Source: Microcella putealis
Lineage (GTDB): Bacteria; Actinomycetota; Actinomycetes; Actinomycetales; Microbacteriaceae
DNA length: 64,000 bases
Assembly: GCF_004216575.1 (NCBI RefSeq)
Contig: NZ_SGWW01000001.1
Span: 868,001 to 932,000 of the forward strand
Direction: 5' to 3'
Part shown: positions 26,276 to 35,996 of the stretch, piece by piece
How the letters are laid out: each line of letters opens with the position of its first letter
Numbering within the stretch: the first letter of the stretch is position 1
Position numbers and translations under genes: made by a program
The notes under the pieces: model-generated
Told to the model about the DNA's origin: nothing
Database searches by the model: none
What the model saw: only the letters and a program-made list of their open reading frames with translations

Positions 26276-28603
26276 ATGAGGTTACCCGTGCCCACCACCC
26301 CCCTTTCCCCTGCCTTCCTGCCTGCCCGAAAGCGCCAATGGGGCGCCGAAAAGCGCACCGAGCCGCTCCCGATCGTGCACACTCGTCCGAGCGATCGCCG
26401 CATCGCCATGGCGCGCGTCGCGATCGTCGCGACCATCGTGTTCTGGGTCGTGTACGTCGTGTACACGGTCATCGCCGAGTTCCTGAACAACGGCACCCAG
26501 AGCTTCGAGTTCACCACTCAGGCGATCTCCTACGTCGTCGTCGTCACCTTCCTGACGTTCTCGGCACTCATGTACCTGATCGCGCGCCACGGAGCGCTGC
26601 AACGGTTCGCCGCACACGTGCGCGTCCCCCGCGCAGAACTCGACCGCCACTTCGCCGACCGCTCCACCTCCATGACAGTGCTCGTTCCGTCTTACGCCGA
26701 AGAGCCCGACGTCGTGACGACGACGCTGTGGTCCGCCGCGCTGCAGGAGTACCCCGAACTGCGCGTGGTGCTGCTGATCGACGACCCGACGAACCCCACG
26801 GAGGAGGACAAGCTCGCCCGGCTCGACGCAACGCGCGCCATTCCCGCCGCGATCAACGACGCGCTTCGCGAGCCGTCGGAGCGCTTCCGCAGCGCTCTGC
26901 TCGAGTGGGAGGTCGAGCGCCCCGAATCGATCCTCGATTCCGAGATCGAACAGCTCATCACGCACTTCCGGTGGGCCGTCGACTGGGTCGACGCGCGCAT
27001 CGATCAGCACACCGTGACCGATCACGTCGACCGCTTCTTCGTGGACCAGGTGCTCGGCGGGCTCCGGTCGGAGTTCGCGGCCACAGCAGACGCACTCGAC
27101 GCTGCCCGCTCGAGTGAGCACGGCATTAGCGGCGAGATGGCTGTTCACATGATGCGACGACTTGCCCGAACGTTCACCGCCGAGGTGACGAGCTTCGAGC
27201 GCAAGGCGTACGCATCCCTCTCGCACGAAGCCAACAAGGCGATGAACCTGAACGCCTACATCGGGCTCATGGGCGGGGCCTACACCCGCGAACAGACCCC
27301 GCAGGGACCGGTGCTGCGAGCGGTGCCCTTCGCCCACGAGGCCGATCTGGTCGTTCCCGAGCCCGACTACATCCTGACGCTCGACGCCGACTCGATGCTC
27401 CTTCGCGACTACTGCGTGCGGCTCGTGCACTCGATGGAGCAGCCCGAGAACGCGCAGGTCGCCGTCACGCAGACGCCGTACTCGTCGTACCGGGGCGCAC
27501 GAACCCGCATCGAGCGACTTGCGGCGGCGACGACCGACATCCAGCACATCCTCCACCAGGGCTTCTCGCACCACAACGCGACGTTCTGGGTCGGTGCCAA
27601 CGCGGTGATTCGCAAACGCGCCCTCGATGACATCGTTCAGCTGGAAACGACGGGTGGATTTGTCGTCAAGCGGTACGTTCAAGACCGGACGGTCATCGAA
27701 GACACCGAGTCGAGTATCGACCTCGGCACCCACGGGTGGACACTCACCAATTACCCCGAGCGCTTGAGCTATTCGGCGACCCCGCCTGACTTCGGGTCGC
27801 TCGTCATTCAGCGGCGGCGCTGGGCGAACGGCGGTCTTCTCATCCTGCCGAAATACTTCCGACAGGTGCGTGAGCGTCGCGCACGCGGCGAACGGGTCTC
27901 CATCATCGAGATTCTGCTTCGCGTCAACTACATGTCGTCGATTGCCTGGGCGAGCTTCGGGCTCGTCTTCCTCTTGGCCTACCCCTACGACAGCCGTCTG
28001 CTCTCCCCCGTCGTCCTGCTCGCCGCTCTGCCCTACTTCCTCGCCATGGCGAGCGATCTGCACTACAGCGGCTACAAGCGAACCGACGTGTTCCGGATCT
28101 ACGGCTTCAACCTCATCCTTCTACCCGTGAACCTTGCCGGGGTGCTCAAGTCACTCGAACAGGCCATCACCAGCAAGAAGATTCCGTTCGCGCGCACGCC
28201 GAAGGTTCGCGACCGCACCGCGACACCGTTCCTTTACGTGGTCGCACCGTACGCCATCATCGTGTTCTCGATCGTGACGCTCGTGCGCGACGTACAGGCC
28301 GAGAACTGGGGCAACGCTGCGTTCGCCGGCTTCAACGCTCTCCTCGCGCTCTACGCGGTGATCGCGTACATCGGCCTCGGCACCTCACTGGTCGACTTCG
28401 GCTACGGCGCAACGAACTGGCTGTACGCCGCGCCGCGCCGCCCGAAGACCCCCGTCGCTGCCGAGCAGGAAGTCGCCGTCGACTGGCAGTCGGTTCTGTA
28501 CTACGGGACGGTTCCGACTCACTCGCGCGCGACGGCCGACCACGTCGTCAGCCCCCGCGGCGCACGCACCTCCTCGAGCACCACCGAACGGAGCAACGCA
28601 TAA
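26276..28603 (+). CDS. Membrane glycosyltransferase family 2, cellulose/chitin-synthase-like
   Basis: 775 aa. Two N-terminal membrane spans (about 45-68 and 84-103), a cytoplasmic GT2 domain, then about four C-terminal spans. Catalytic elements: MTVLVPSYAEEPD and LLIDD (first Asp, near 165), LTLDADSML (DxD, near 367), IEDTESS (TED-like, near 474) and QRRRWANG (QxxRW, near 511). This set defines processive synthases that polymerise and export a beta-glycan. The roughly 200 residues between the first Asp and DxD are about twice the usual spacing and mainly helical and charged. No PilZ domain is seen. The stop overlaps the next gene (TAATG), so it is coupled to a GH18 protein. Confidence 0.82.
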   Translation: MRLPVPTTPLSPAFLPARKRQWGAEKRTEPLPIVHTRPSDRRIAMARVAIVATIVFWVVYVVYTVIAEFLNNGTQSFEFTTQAISYVVVVTFLTFSALMYLIARHGALQRFAAHVRVPRAELDRHFADRSTSMTVLVPSYAEEPDVVTTTLWSAALQEYPELRVVLLIDDPTNPTEEDKLARLDATRAIPAAINDALREPSERFRSALLEWEVERPESILDSEIEQLITHFRWAVDWVDARIDQHTVTDHVDRFFVDQVLGGLRSEFAATADALDAARSSEHGISGEMAVHMMRRLARTFTAEVTSFERKAYASLSHEANKAMNLNAYIGLMGGAYTREQTPQGPVLRAVPFAHEADLVVPEPDYILTLDADSMLLRDYCVRLVHSMEQPENAQVAVTQTPYSSYRGARTRIERLAAATTDIQHILHQGFSHHNATFWVGANAVIRKRALDDIVQLETTGGFVVKRYVQDRTVIEDTESSIDLGTHGWTLTNYPERLSYSATPPDFGSLVIQRRRWANGGLLILPKYFRQVRERRARGERVSIIEILLRVNYMSSIAWASFGLVFLLAYPYDSRLLSPVVLLAALPYFLAMASDLHYSGYKRTDVFRIYGFNLILLPVNLAGVLKSLEQAITSKKIPFARTPKVRDRTATPFLYVVAPYAIIVFSIVTLVRDVQAENWGNAAFAGFNALLALYAVIAYIGLGTSLVDFGYGATNWLYAAPRRPKTPVAAEQEVAVDWQSVLYYGTVPTHSRATADHVVSPRGARTSSSTTERSNA

Positions 28604-30246
28604 TGGCCGCCGCACCACGCCCCAGCATCCTCTGGCGAGACGGCCGACGCCTCAGCCCCTTCCGAGCGCTCATCGCCCTTCTGCTGACCAGCGGACTCGG
28701 CGTCTTCGGCTACACGCACGTCACCGACTGGGTGGCGACGCAGGCCGAGACGCAGGAAGAGCCCTGGTTCGCGGCATACGTCGATGTCACGGCAACGCCC
28801 ACGTTTGCCTTCGAGAACGTCGACGCGCAGACAGCCCAAGACATCGTGCTGTCGTTCATCGTCGCCGATCGCGACGACCCGTGCCTGCCCACGTGGGGCA
28901 CCGCATACACGATGGATGAGGCGTCGCAGGCACTCGACCTTGACCGTCGCCTCGCGCGGTTCTCCCAGGCGGGCGCTGACTTCACCGTGTCATTCGGCGG
29001 ACTGCTCAACGACGAACTCGCGACCGTGTGCACCGACCACGACGAGTTGGTTGCCGCCTACGGCTCCGTCGTCGACCGTTACGACCTGACCACGATCGAT
29101 CTCGACGTCGAAGGCATCAACCTCAGCGACCGCGAGGCGGGCGAGAGGCGCGCCGCCGCGATCGCCGAGCTGCAGCAGCAGCGACGCGCATCCGGTGACG
29201 AGCTCGCCGTATGGATGACGCTGCCGGTGATCCCCTCGGGGATGACCGAAGACGGCACCACCGCCGTGCAGCAGATGATCGAGGCCGGCGTCGACCTGGC
29301 CGGAGTCAATGTGATGACCATGAACTATGGGCAGGCGCGCGACACGGGCGAGTCGATGGCCGAGGCGTCCATCCGGGCGCTCCAGTCCACCCACCGTCAA
29401 CTGGGGGTGATCTACCAAATCGCCGAGATTGAGCTCAGCGACGCCACACTATGGCGCAAGGTCGGCGCGACACCGATGATCGGCCAGAACGATGTGTTCG
29501 AAGAGATCTTCACACTCGAAGACGCCTACGAACTCAACGCCTTCGCCATCGACACAACGATCGGCCGCATGGGTATGTGGTCGCTCAACCGTGATGTGCC
29601 GTGCGGTCCCAACTACGTCGATCTGCGCCGGGTGTCGGATGCGTGCTCAGGTATCCCGCAGGGAGAGGCGCGGTTCTCCGACATCCTCGCCGAAGGCTTC
29701 ACTGGCCGCATCGATTCGGTTGCCGGGTTCGTCACGACTCCCGAACCTCGCGACCCGGCGGAATACATCGACGACCCCGAGACGAGCCCATACCCAATCT
29801 GGAACGCCGAGTTTGCCTACCTCGCCGGCACGAAGGTCGTCTGGCACCGCAATGTGTATGAAGCAAAATGGTGGACGCGCGGAGAGTTGCCGGACAACCC
29901 CGTATTGAACGAGTGGGAGACCCCTTGGGTGCTCGTCGGGCCGGTGCTCGACGGCGAGAAACCCATGCAGATTCCCACCCTGCCGTACGGCACCTATCCC
30001 GAATGGGAAGGCACCGCCGTCTACGACCGCGGCGCGCGCGTGCTCTTCGACGACACCGCGTACGAAGCGAAGTGGTGGACCCAGGGCGACAGCCCGGCCG
30101 CCTACGCCGCCGATCCCGATAGCTCGCCGTGGGTGCCCGTACGCCTCGACGAGATCGAAGAGATTCTGCGCGACCTCGAGACGGGTGAACTCATCCACGA
30201 GGGGTCGGGAACGATCACCGACTCGACCAATAACGACTCGCCGTGA
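28603..30246 (+). CDS. GH18-like glycosidase with two chitin-binding-type modules
   Basis: 547 aa. Membrane anchor near residues 20-40, then a GH18-like barrel with DLTTIDLDVEGINL near 160 (DxDxE, Glu as proton donor) and an IPSGMTEDGTTAVQQM segment. Two C-terminal repeats (about 398-445 and 465-512) share W...Y..G..V...YEAKWWT.G, the CBM5/12 chitin-binding pattern. GH18 enzymes cleave beta-1,4 GlcNAc polymers by substrate assistance. Coupled by TAATG to the GT2 synthase, it may trim, release or hold the polymer at the cell surface. The enzymatic substrate is inferred. Confidence 0.8.
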   Translation: MAAAPRPSILWRDGRRLSPFRALIALLLTSGLGVFGYTHVTDWVATQAETQEEPWFAAYVDVTATPTFAFENVDAQTAQDIVLSFIVADRDDPCLPTWGTAYTMDEASQALDLDRRLARFSQAGADFTVSFGGLLNDELATVCTDHDELVAAYGSVVDRYDLTTIDLDVEGINLSDREAGERRAAAIAELQQQRRASGDELAVWMTLPVIPSGMTEDGTTAVQQMIEAGVDLAGVNVMTMNYGQARDTGESMAEASIRALQSTHRQLGVIYQIAEIELSDATLWRKVGATPMIGQNDVFEEIFTLEDAYELNAFAIDTTIGRMGMWSLNRDVPCGPNYVDLRRVSDACSGIPQGEARFSDILAEGFTGRIDSVAGFVTTPEPRDPAEYIDDPETSPYPIWNAEFAYLAGTKVVWHRNVYEAKWWTRGELPDNPVLNEWETPWVLVGPVLDGEKPMQIPTLPYGTYPEWEGTAVYDRGARVLFDDTAYEAKWWTQGDSPAAYAADPDSSPWVPVRLDEIEEILRDLETGELIHEGSGTITDSTNNDSP

Positions 30247-30328
30247 GCGTCGGCGGGCGGAACGGTGCTCCCAAAGCGTTTCGCCCGCCGACTGCCTCAC
30301 CGAAGTGCGCGGGGCGGCGGGCACCAGT

Positions 30329-31546
30329 ATGCAGACTGAGGTCATGCAGAACGCTCCCTCCCGTCGCCGAACCCGCATCGTCGCGCTCGTCATCGCCGCG
30401 GGCGTGACCGTGGCGCTCGCGGGTTCCGCCATCGCGGTCGTGCTCCTCATCGGCACCCCGGGGCCTGCGAAGGCGTGGGCACCAACGTTCACGAGCGCCA
30501 CCCCGAATGCCCCCGCTCCGTACGTGCGGGGCAGCGAGCTTGTCGATGGGCGCACGGGCAAACCGCTCGCGCTCTGGGGCGCGAACGTTCCGGGGTTCGA
30601 GTACGCGTGCATCCAGGGTCGCGGGCATGACGACGGAGGCACCACCGCTGACGCTGTCGCTGCCATGATCGAGTGGGGTTTCACGGCCGTCCGCATTCCA
30701 CTCAACCAGCAGTGTTGGGGCGTCGACCGGCCGAGCGTGGCGTTCGGTACCGTCGACGACTACCGCGCCAATCTCGAGCGCTTCGTGTCGCTTGCGACCA
30801 ACACAGGACTCGTCGTGATCGTCGACCTGCACTGGAGCGCCCCCGGCGGCGAGATCGCCGATGGTCTGCGCGCGATGCCCGACGCGAACAGCGTCACCTT
30901 CTGGAACGAGGTGGCCGCCGACTATCGCAAACACCGCGCGGTGATGTTCGACGTGTTCAACGAGCCGCACAGCCGCTACGACGCCGACCGGCAACAGTGG
31001 GCGTTCGAACTCACCCCGGAGTGCTGGCGCGACGGCGGGTGCCAGGTGCCGCGCGAGATTGACCGAGCCTCGACGGTGTCGGGCTCGACGTTCGCGGCGA
31101 GCGGCATGGCCGACCTCGTCGCCGCGGTGCGCGCATCCGGAGCTCGCCAGCCGGTCATCGTGAGCGGTCTGGATTACGCGAACGACCTGCGGGCGTGGGT
31201 CGATCACCGCCCCGCCGACGACCAGCTGATCGCGGGCGTGCACCTCTACCCCGAGCAGCGCTGTCACGATGTCGAGTGTTGGCAGACAGAGCTCGGCCCC
31301 GTCACTCAGGTCGCGCCCCTGCTGGTCGCAGAGTTCGGCCAGAGCGACGGCGGCAGCGATCACCTCGACGCCGTGCTCGACTGGTCGCGCGGCAACGCGG
31401 TCGGCGCGCTCGCCTGGGCGTGGTGGGTCATCGACGACCCCGCCGCCAGCGAGGATGCACGCTACGCCCTCATCGCGGACGACGCATTCACGCCGAATCA
31501 CCCGTCGGGCACGACGCTGCGCGCCGCACTCGACTCGCTCCCTTAG
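30329..31546 (+). CDS. Glycoside hydrolase family 5 protein, membrane-anchored
   Basis: 405 aa with this start. An N-terminal membrane segment (about 18-42) anchors an outside GH5 barrel: GANVPGFEYACIQG, VDLHWSAPGG, the acid/base Glu in FDVFNEPHSRY (near 212), VHLYPEQRCHDVECW, and the nucleophile Glu in LLVAEFGQSDGG (near 334). GH5 members cleave beta-glucans or beta-mannans. Third gene of the synthase cluster, comparable to the cellulase BcsZ beside bacterial cellulose synthases. An alternative ATG at 30344 is possible. Confidence 0.85.
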   Translation: MQTEVMQNAPSRRRTRIVALVIAAGVTVALAGSAIAVVLLIGTPGPAKAWAPTFTSATPNAPAPYVRGSELVDGRTGKPLALWGANVPGFEYACIQGRGHDDGGTTADAVAAMIEWGFTAVRIPLNQQCWGVDRPSVAFGTVDDYRANLERFVSLATNTGLVVIVDLHWSAPGGEIADGLRAMPDANSVTFWNEVAADYRKHRAVMFDVFNEPHSRYDADRQQWAFELTPECWRDGGCQVPREIDRASTVSGSTFAASGMADLVAAVRASGARQPVIVSGLDYANDLRAWVDHRPADDQLIAGVHLYPEQRCHDVECWQTELGPVTQVAPLLVAEFGQSDGGSDHLDAVLDWSRGNAVGALAWAWWVIDDPAASEDARYALIADDAFTPNHPSGTTLRAALDSLP

Positions 31547-32385
31547 AAGTCGGTGTTCTCGGGGTGCGCGCCGACGCGCAGACCCTGGTCGACCGCAGCG
31601 ATCGTCGCCATCTCGTCGGCCGAGAGTTCGAAGTCGAACACGTCGGCGTTCTCAACCATGCGCTCGCGCTTCGTGGTCTTCGGGAAGACGATGATGCCCT
31701 CCTGAATGTGCCAGCGAATGGCAACCTGCTGCACGCTCTTTCCGTGGCGCTCGGCGATCTCAGCGAGACCCGCCAGCTCAGCGAGCTCGTACTTGCCCTG
31801 GCCGAGCGGTCCCCACGCCTCGGTTAGCGTGCCGCGCGGCTCTTGGAACGACCGCAGCTCTCGCTGCTGGAAAGCGGGGTGCAGCTCGATCTGGTTCACC
31901 ACGGGCACGACGCCGGTCGCCTTGTCGATGTCTTCGAGGTGGGACTGCATGAAGTTCGACACACCGATCGACTTCGCAAGCCCGGCCTCCTTCAGCGCGA
32001 CGAGTGCCTCCCACGACTCAACGTGCTTGCCGTACTTCGGCGCCGGCCAGTGGATCAGGTACAGGTCGACGTAGTCGAGGCCGAGGCGCTCGAGGCTCGA
32101 CTCCAGCGCCGGGCGGGCGGTGTCGGCGCCCTGGTCGCTGTTCCAGAGCTTCGTGGTGATGTAGAGCTCGTCGCGCGACAGACCCGAGGAGGCGATGGCG
32201 CGGCCGACGCCCTCCTCGTTCTTGTAGATGCGCGCGGTGTCGATGTGGCGGTAGCCGACCTCGAAGGCGTCCGAGACGATGCGCTCGGCCTCGTCGGGCT
32301 CGACGAGGAAGACGCCGAGACCCAACTGCGGGATGCGGTTGCCGTCGTTGAGGGTCAGGTGCGGGGTAGGAATCGCGTCAGTCAT
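31543..32385 (-). CDS. Aldo/keto reductase
   Basis: 280 aa. AKR barrel: LGLGVFLVEPDEAERIVSDA, YRHIDTARIYKNE (Asp and catalytic Tyr), TTKLWNSDQG (Lys), LIHWPAPKYG (His), SIGVSNFMQSHLEDI and PKTTKRERMVENA for NADPH. The type is the small 2,5-diketogluconate-reductase-like AKR3/AKR5 group that reduces aldehydes and ketones. Its 3' end overlaps the GH5 gene by four bases. A second protein with the same motifs is at 58182. Confidence 0.92.
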   Translation of the reverse strand: MTDAIPTPHLTLNDGNRIPQLGLGVFLVEPDEAERIVSDAFEVGYRHIDTARIYKNEEGVGRAIASSGLSRDELYITTKLWNSDQGADTARPALESSLERLGLDYVDLYLIHWPAPKYGKHVESWEALVALKEAGLAKSIGVSNFMQSHLEDIDKATGVVPVVNQIELHPAFQQRELRSFQEPRGTLTEAWGPLGQGKYELAELAGLAEIAERHGKSVQQVAIRWHIQEGIIVFPKTTKRERMVENADVFDFELSADEMATIAAVDQGLRVGAHPENTDF

Positions 32386-32410
32386 CCCTCTAGTTTCGCG
32401 CATCCGCCTC

Positions 32411-33550
32411 TCAGGCGCCTGGGACGTGCCGCTCATCCGGCCCGTTGTAGACGCTCAGGGGGCGGATCAGCGCGTTGGCGCTCAACTGCTCCATGACGTG
32501 GGCCGTCCAGCCGGTGACGCGGGCGGCCACGAACAGGGGCGTGAACACCTCGGTGTCGAAGCCCATCAGGTGGTAGGCCGGGCCCGACGGGTAGTCGAGG
32601 TTCGGTTTGATGCCCTTGCGCGCATCCATCGCCTGTTCGAGCGCGTCGTACAGCTCGACCATGTCGCGCCGGTCGTAATGCGCGATGAGGGTGTCGAGCG
32701 CGGCGCGCATCGTCGGCACGCGCGAGTCACCGTTCTTGTAGACCCGGTGGCCGAAACCCATGATCTTGCGCTTCTCGGCGAGCGCCTGATCGAGCCACGC
32801 CTCGGCGCGGTCGGCCGATCCGATCTCGGAAAAGACGTGCATGACGGCCTCGTTCGCGCCGCCGTGCAGCGGGCCCTTCAGCGCGCCGATCGCACCGGTG
32901 ACGGCCGAGTACACGTCGCTGAGGGTCGAGGTGATGACCCGGGCGGTGAACGTCGACGCGTTGAACGAGTGCTCGGCGTACAGCGTCATCGACGTGTCGA
33001 AGGCGTCGACGACGACCCTCTCGGGCACCTCGCCGAACACCATGTGCAGGAAGTTCGCCGAGTACCCGAGGTCGTCGCGCGGCTCGACAGCGTGCTCGTG
33101 GCGGCGGCGACGCTGCGCGTACGCGACGATCGCCGGAAGCTTCGCGAACATCCGCATCGATCGCTGCATCGTGAAGTCGGGCTCGATCCACGTGCGGTCG
33201 TGCGCGAGCGTCTCGTCGAGCGCGCCGAGCACGCTGATCGCGGTGCGCACGACATCCATCGGATGCGCGGTGAGCGGCAGCGCGTCAATCGCGTCCTTCA
33301 CGACCCGGTCGAGGTGACGGTGCGCCCGCTCGTGGTCCTCAAACTCGGCCAGCTGGTCGTCGCTCGGCAGCTCGCCGTGCCAGAGGAGGTACGCGACCTC
33401 TTCAAACGTGCACTGCGCGGCGAGCTGCTGCACGGGGTAGCCGCGGTAGAGCAGCGAGTTGGTCTCAGGGTTCACCTTGCTGATCGCGGTCGTGTCGACG
33501 ACGACGCCCGCGAGGCCCTTCTTGATCTCGGGTGCGGTGGTGTCGCTCAT
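32411..33550 (-). CDS. prpC: 2-methylcitrate synthase (citrate synthase family)
   Basis: 379 aa. Citrate-synthase motifs: LYAEHSFNASTF (His), GPLHGGANEAVM (His), MGFGHRVYKNGD and LDYPSGPAYHLMGFD (Asp). It condenses propionyl-CoA with oxaloacetate to 2-methylcitrate. Assigned as PrpC rather than GltA from the short length and the position after prpD and prpB. AAAGGAG precedes the ATG, 38 nt after the prpB stop. Confidence 0.92.
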   Translation of the reverse strand: MSDTTAPEIKKGLAGVVVDTTAISKVNPETNSLLYRGYPVQQLAAQCTFEEVAYLLWHGELPSDDQLAEFEDHERAHRHLDRVVKDAIDALPLTAHPMDVVRTAISVLGALDETLAHDRTWIEPDFTMQRSMRMFAKLPAIVAYAQRRRRHEHAVEPRDDLGYSANFLHMVFGEVPERVVVDAFDTSMTLYAEHSFNASTFTARVITSTLSDVYSAVTGAIGALKGPLHGGANEAVMHVFSEIGSADRAEAWLDQALAEKRKIMGFGHRVYKNGDSRVPTMRAALDTLIAHYDRRDMVELYDALEQAMDARKGIKPNLDYPSGPAYHLMGFDTEVFTPLFVAARVTGWTAHVMEQLSANALIRPLSVYNGPDERHVPGA

Positions 33551-33588
33551 GGGGGTCTCCTTTGTCCCGTCGTGCTCTGCGGGTGTCG

Positions 33589-34485
33589 CTAGCGGCCGGT
33601 GTACGTGAAGATGCCCGCGTCGAAGGCGTTGTACGCCTCGTAGTCGAGCAGCTCGTAGAGCCTGCCTCGAGTCTGCATGCCCGCGACCTCTGCGTCGAGG
33701 GTGCCGTCGGACTGCAGTGTGTCGAGCGCGCGCTCGATCGCACCGAACGCGACGCGCAACAGCGACACGGGGTGGATCACCATGTTCACGCCCACGTCGG
33801 CGAGCTGCGCGTGCGTGAACAGCGCGCTCTTGCCGAACTCGGTCATGTTGGCGAGGATCGGCACGTCGATGGCCGCCCGCATGGCGGCGAACTCCTCGAG
33901 GGTTCCCATCGCCTCGGGGAAGATCGCATCGGCCCCCGCATCCTGCAGCGCCTTCGCGCGGTCGATCGCCGCGTCCATGCCCTCCACACCGCGGATGTCG
34001 GTGCGGGCCATGATGACGAGCTCGGGGTCGCGGCGGGCGTCGACGGCCGCGCGGATCCTCTTAATCGCGGTGTCAGCATCCACCACCGCTTTGCCGTCGA
34101 GGTGCCCGCAGCGCTTCGGGTTGACCTGGTCTTCGAGGTGCAGGCCGGCGACTCCGGCGTCTTCGAGTTCGTGCACCGTGCGGGCGACGTTCATCGGCTC
34201 GCCGAAGCCGGTGTCGGCGTCGACGAGGGTCGGCAGGTCGCTCATGCGGCTGATCTGGTGCGCGCGCTGGGCGACCTCGGTGAGCGTGGTCAGCCCGATG
34301 TCGGGCAGGCCCAGCTCGGCGGCCATGACGGCGCCCGAAATGTAGGCGCCGTCGAAGCCCCTTTCTTGAATGAGGCGGATGCTCAGCGGCGTGAACGCGC
34401 CGGGAAAGACCTGCAGGCGGTCGCTTCGCAGCCCCTCGCGAAACGCTTTGCGTCGCTCGGTAGGGGTCGTCGTCGTGGACAGCAT
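33589..34485 (-). CDS. prpB: 2-methylisocitrate lyase
   Basis: 298 aa, PEP mutase/ICL superfamily barrel. QVFPGAFTPLSIRLIQERGF, VDADTGFGEPMNVARTV (metal site), HLEDQVNPKRCGHLDGK with the catalytic KRCGH loop, and IMARTDIRG. It splits 2-methylisocitrate into pyruvate and succinate, the last step of propionate breakdown. Start and prpD stop share one base (TGATG), so the two are translationally coupled. Confidence 0.94.
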   Translation of the reverse strand: MLSTTTTPTERRKAFREGLRSDRLQVFPGAFTPLSIRLIQERGFDGAYISGAVMAAELGLPDIGLTTLTEVAQRAHQISRMSDLPTLVDADTGFGEPMNVARTVHELEDAGVAGLHLEDQVNPKRCGHLDGKAVVDADTAIKRIRAAVDARRDPELVIMARTDIRGVEGMDAAIDRAKALQDAGADAIFPEAMGTLEEFAAMRAAIDVPILANMTEFGKSALFTHAQLADVGVNMVIHPVSLLRVAFGAIERALDTLQSDGTLDAEVAGMQTRGRLYELLDYEAYNAFDAGIFTYTGR

Positions 34486-35996
34486 CAGAAGAGTCCCTTC
34501 GGGGCGGCGGGAACCGGTTCGATCGGCGTGACCGTGAGGCCGGTGAGCTCGTCTGCGGTGAGCTCGGGCAGGCGCGCGGCGAGTGCGAGGAAGCGGTCGA
34601 CCTCGCTGTCTGCGAGCACGCCGTCGGCGAGGGTGCGCAGCTTGTTCTCGTATTCGGCGCGGCCGAAGGGGCGGGCGCCGAGCGGGTGGGCGTCGGCGAC
34701 GGCGATTTCGTCGATCACCGTTTCGCCGCTCGTCAGTTCGATCTCGATGCGGCCGCCGAAGGCCTTCTCACTCAGGTCGAGCGAGTGGTACCGGCGGGTC
34801 CACTCGGCGTCTTCGACGGTCGTGATCTTGTGCCACAGCTCGACGGTGTCGGGGCGGGCGGCGCGCTCGGGGGCGTACGAGTCGACGTGGTGCCAGCGGC
34901 CGTCTTGCAGCGCGACGGCCACGATGTACGGAATCGAGTGGTCGAGCGTCTCGCGACTGGCGGTCGGGTCGTACTTCTGCGGGTCGTTCGCGCCCGAGCC
35001 GATCACGTAGTGGGTGTGATGGCTGGTGTGCAGAACGATGCGGGCGATGTTCGCGGGGTCGCGCAGTTCGGGGCGTTCGGTGCCGAGGCGGCGGGCGAGG
35101 TCGATCCACGCCTGCGCCTGGTACTCGGCCGAGTGCTCCTTGGTGTAGCTGTCGAGGATGCCCGTGAGCGGCTCGCCGGCATCGGGCAGCGGCACCTCAT
35201 AGCGGGCGCTCGGGCCGGAGAGCAGCCAGGCGATGAAACCGTCTTCGCCCTCGTAGATGGGGCTGGGGCTGGTCTGGCCGCGCAGGGCCCGGTCGACGGC
35301 TTCGACGGCCATCTTGCCGGCGAAGGCGGGAGCGTGCGCCTTCCAGGTCGAGATGTCGCCCTTGCGCGACTGGCGCGTGGCGGTGGTGGTGTGCAGGGCC
35401 TGGCCGATGGCCTGGAAGATCGTCTCCTGCGGCAGGCGCAGCAGCGTGCCGATGCCAACGGCGGCGCTCGGGCCGAGGTGGGCGACGTGGTCGATCTTGT
35501 GCTCGTGCAGGCAGATGCCTTTGACGAGGTCGATCTGGATCTCGTACCCGGTGAGCAGGCCCTTGAGCAGCTGCTCGCCGGTGGCGCCGACGTGCTGGGC
35601 GACGGCGAGGATCGGCGGAATGTTGTCGCCGGGGTGCGAGTAGTCGGCCGCGAGGAAGGTGTCGTGGTAGTCGAGTTCGCGCACGGCAACGCCGTTGGCC
35701 CAGGCGGCCCACTCGGGGCTGACGCGCTGGGTCTGCGGGAGCCCGAAGACGGTGGAGCCGGGCGTGTACGGGTGGTTCTCGGCCTGACCGCGGGCGCTCA
35801 CGACGGGGGCGCGGCCGAGGCTCGCGGTGGCGACGGCAGCGTTGTCGATGACGCGGTTGATGACCATGTCGACGGCAGCGTCGTCGAGCGGGCGGTCGTG
35901 TTCGGCGGCGAGGGCGGCGAGCTTGCCGGCGAGCTGCTCGGGTGCGGCGAGCGCTTCGCTGCTCTTGTGGGTGCGCACGGTGTGCGTGGTGGTCAT
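34485..35996 (-). CDS. prpD: 2-methylcitrate dehydratase
   Basis: 503 aa MmgE/PrpD family, full length. Recognisable parts: [20 protein letters not shown] near residue 95, [18 protein letters not shown], and a [17 protein letters not shown] helix. Converts 2-methylcitrate to 2-methyl-cis-aconitate, or in AcnD-free organisms on to methylisocitrate. The ATG overlaps the gntR stop by four bases (ATGA), so regulator and catabolic genes are one transcript. Confidence 0.92.
   Translation of the reverse strand: MTTTHTVRTHKSSEALAAPEQLAGKLAALAAEHDRPLDDAAVDMVINRVIDNAAVATASLGRAPVVSARGQAENHPYTPGSTVFGLPQTQRVSPEWAAWANGVAVRELDYHDTFLAADYSHPGDNIPPILAVAQHVGATGEQLLKGLLTGYEIQIDLVKGICLHEHKIDHVAHLGPSAAVGIGTLLRLPQETIFQAIGQALHTTTATRQSRKGDISTWKAHAPAFAGKMAVEAVDRALRGQTSPSPIYEGEDGFIAWLLSGPSARYEVPLPDAGEPLTGILDSYTKEHSAEYQAQAWIDLARRLGTERPELRDPANIARIVLHTSHHTHYVIGSGANDPQKYDPTASRETLDHSIPYIVAVALQDGRWHHVDSYAPERAARPDTVELWHKITTVEDAEWTRRYHSLDLSEKAFGGRIEIELTSGETVIDEIAVADAHPLGARPFGRAEYENKLRTLADGVLADSEVDRFLALAARLPELTADELTGLTVTPIEPVPAAPKGLF

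Noticed and set aside
32279..35010. Two long plus-strand frames opposite prpC, prpB and prpD
   Set aside because: Antisense shadows of the methylcitrate genes; no start signals or domains.
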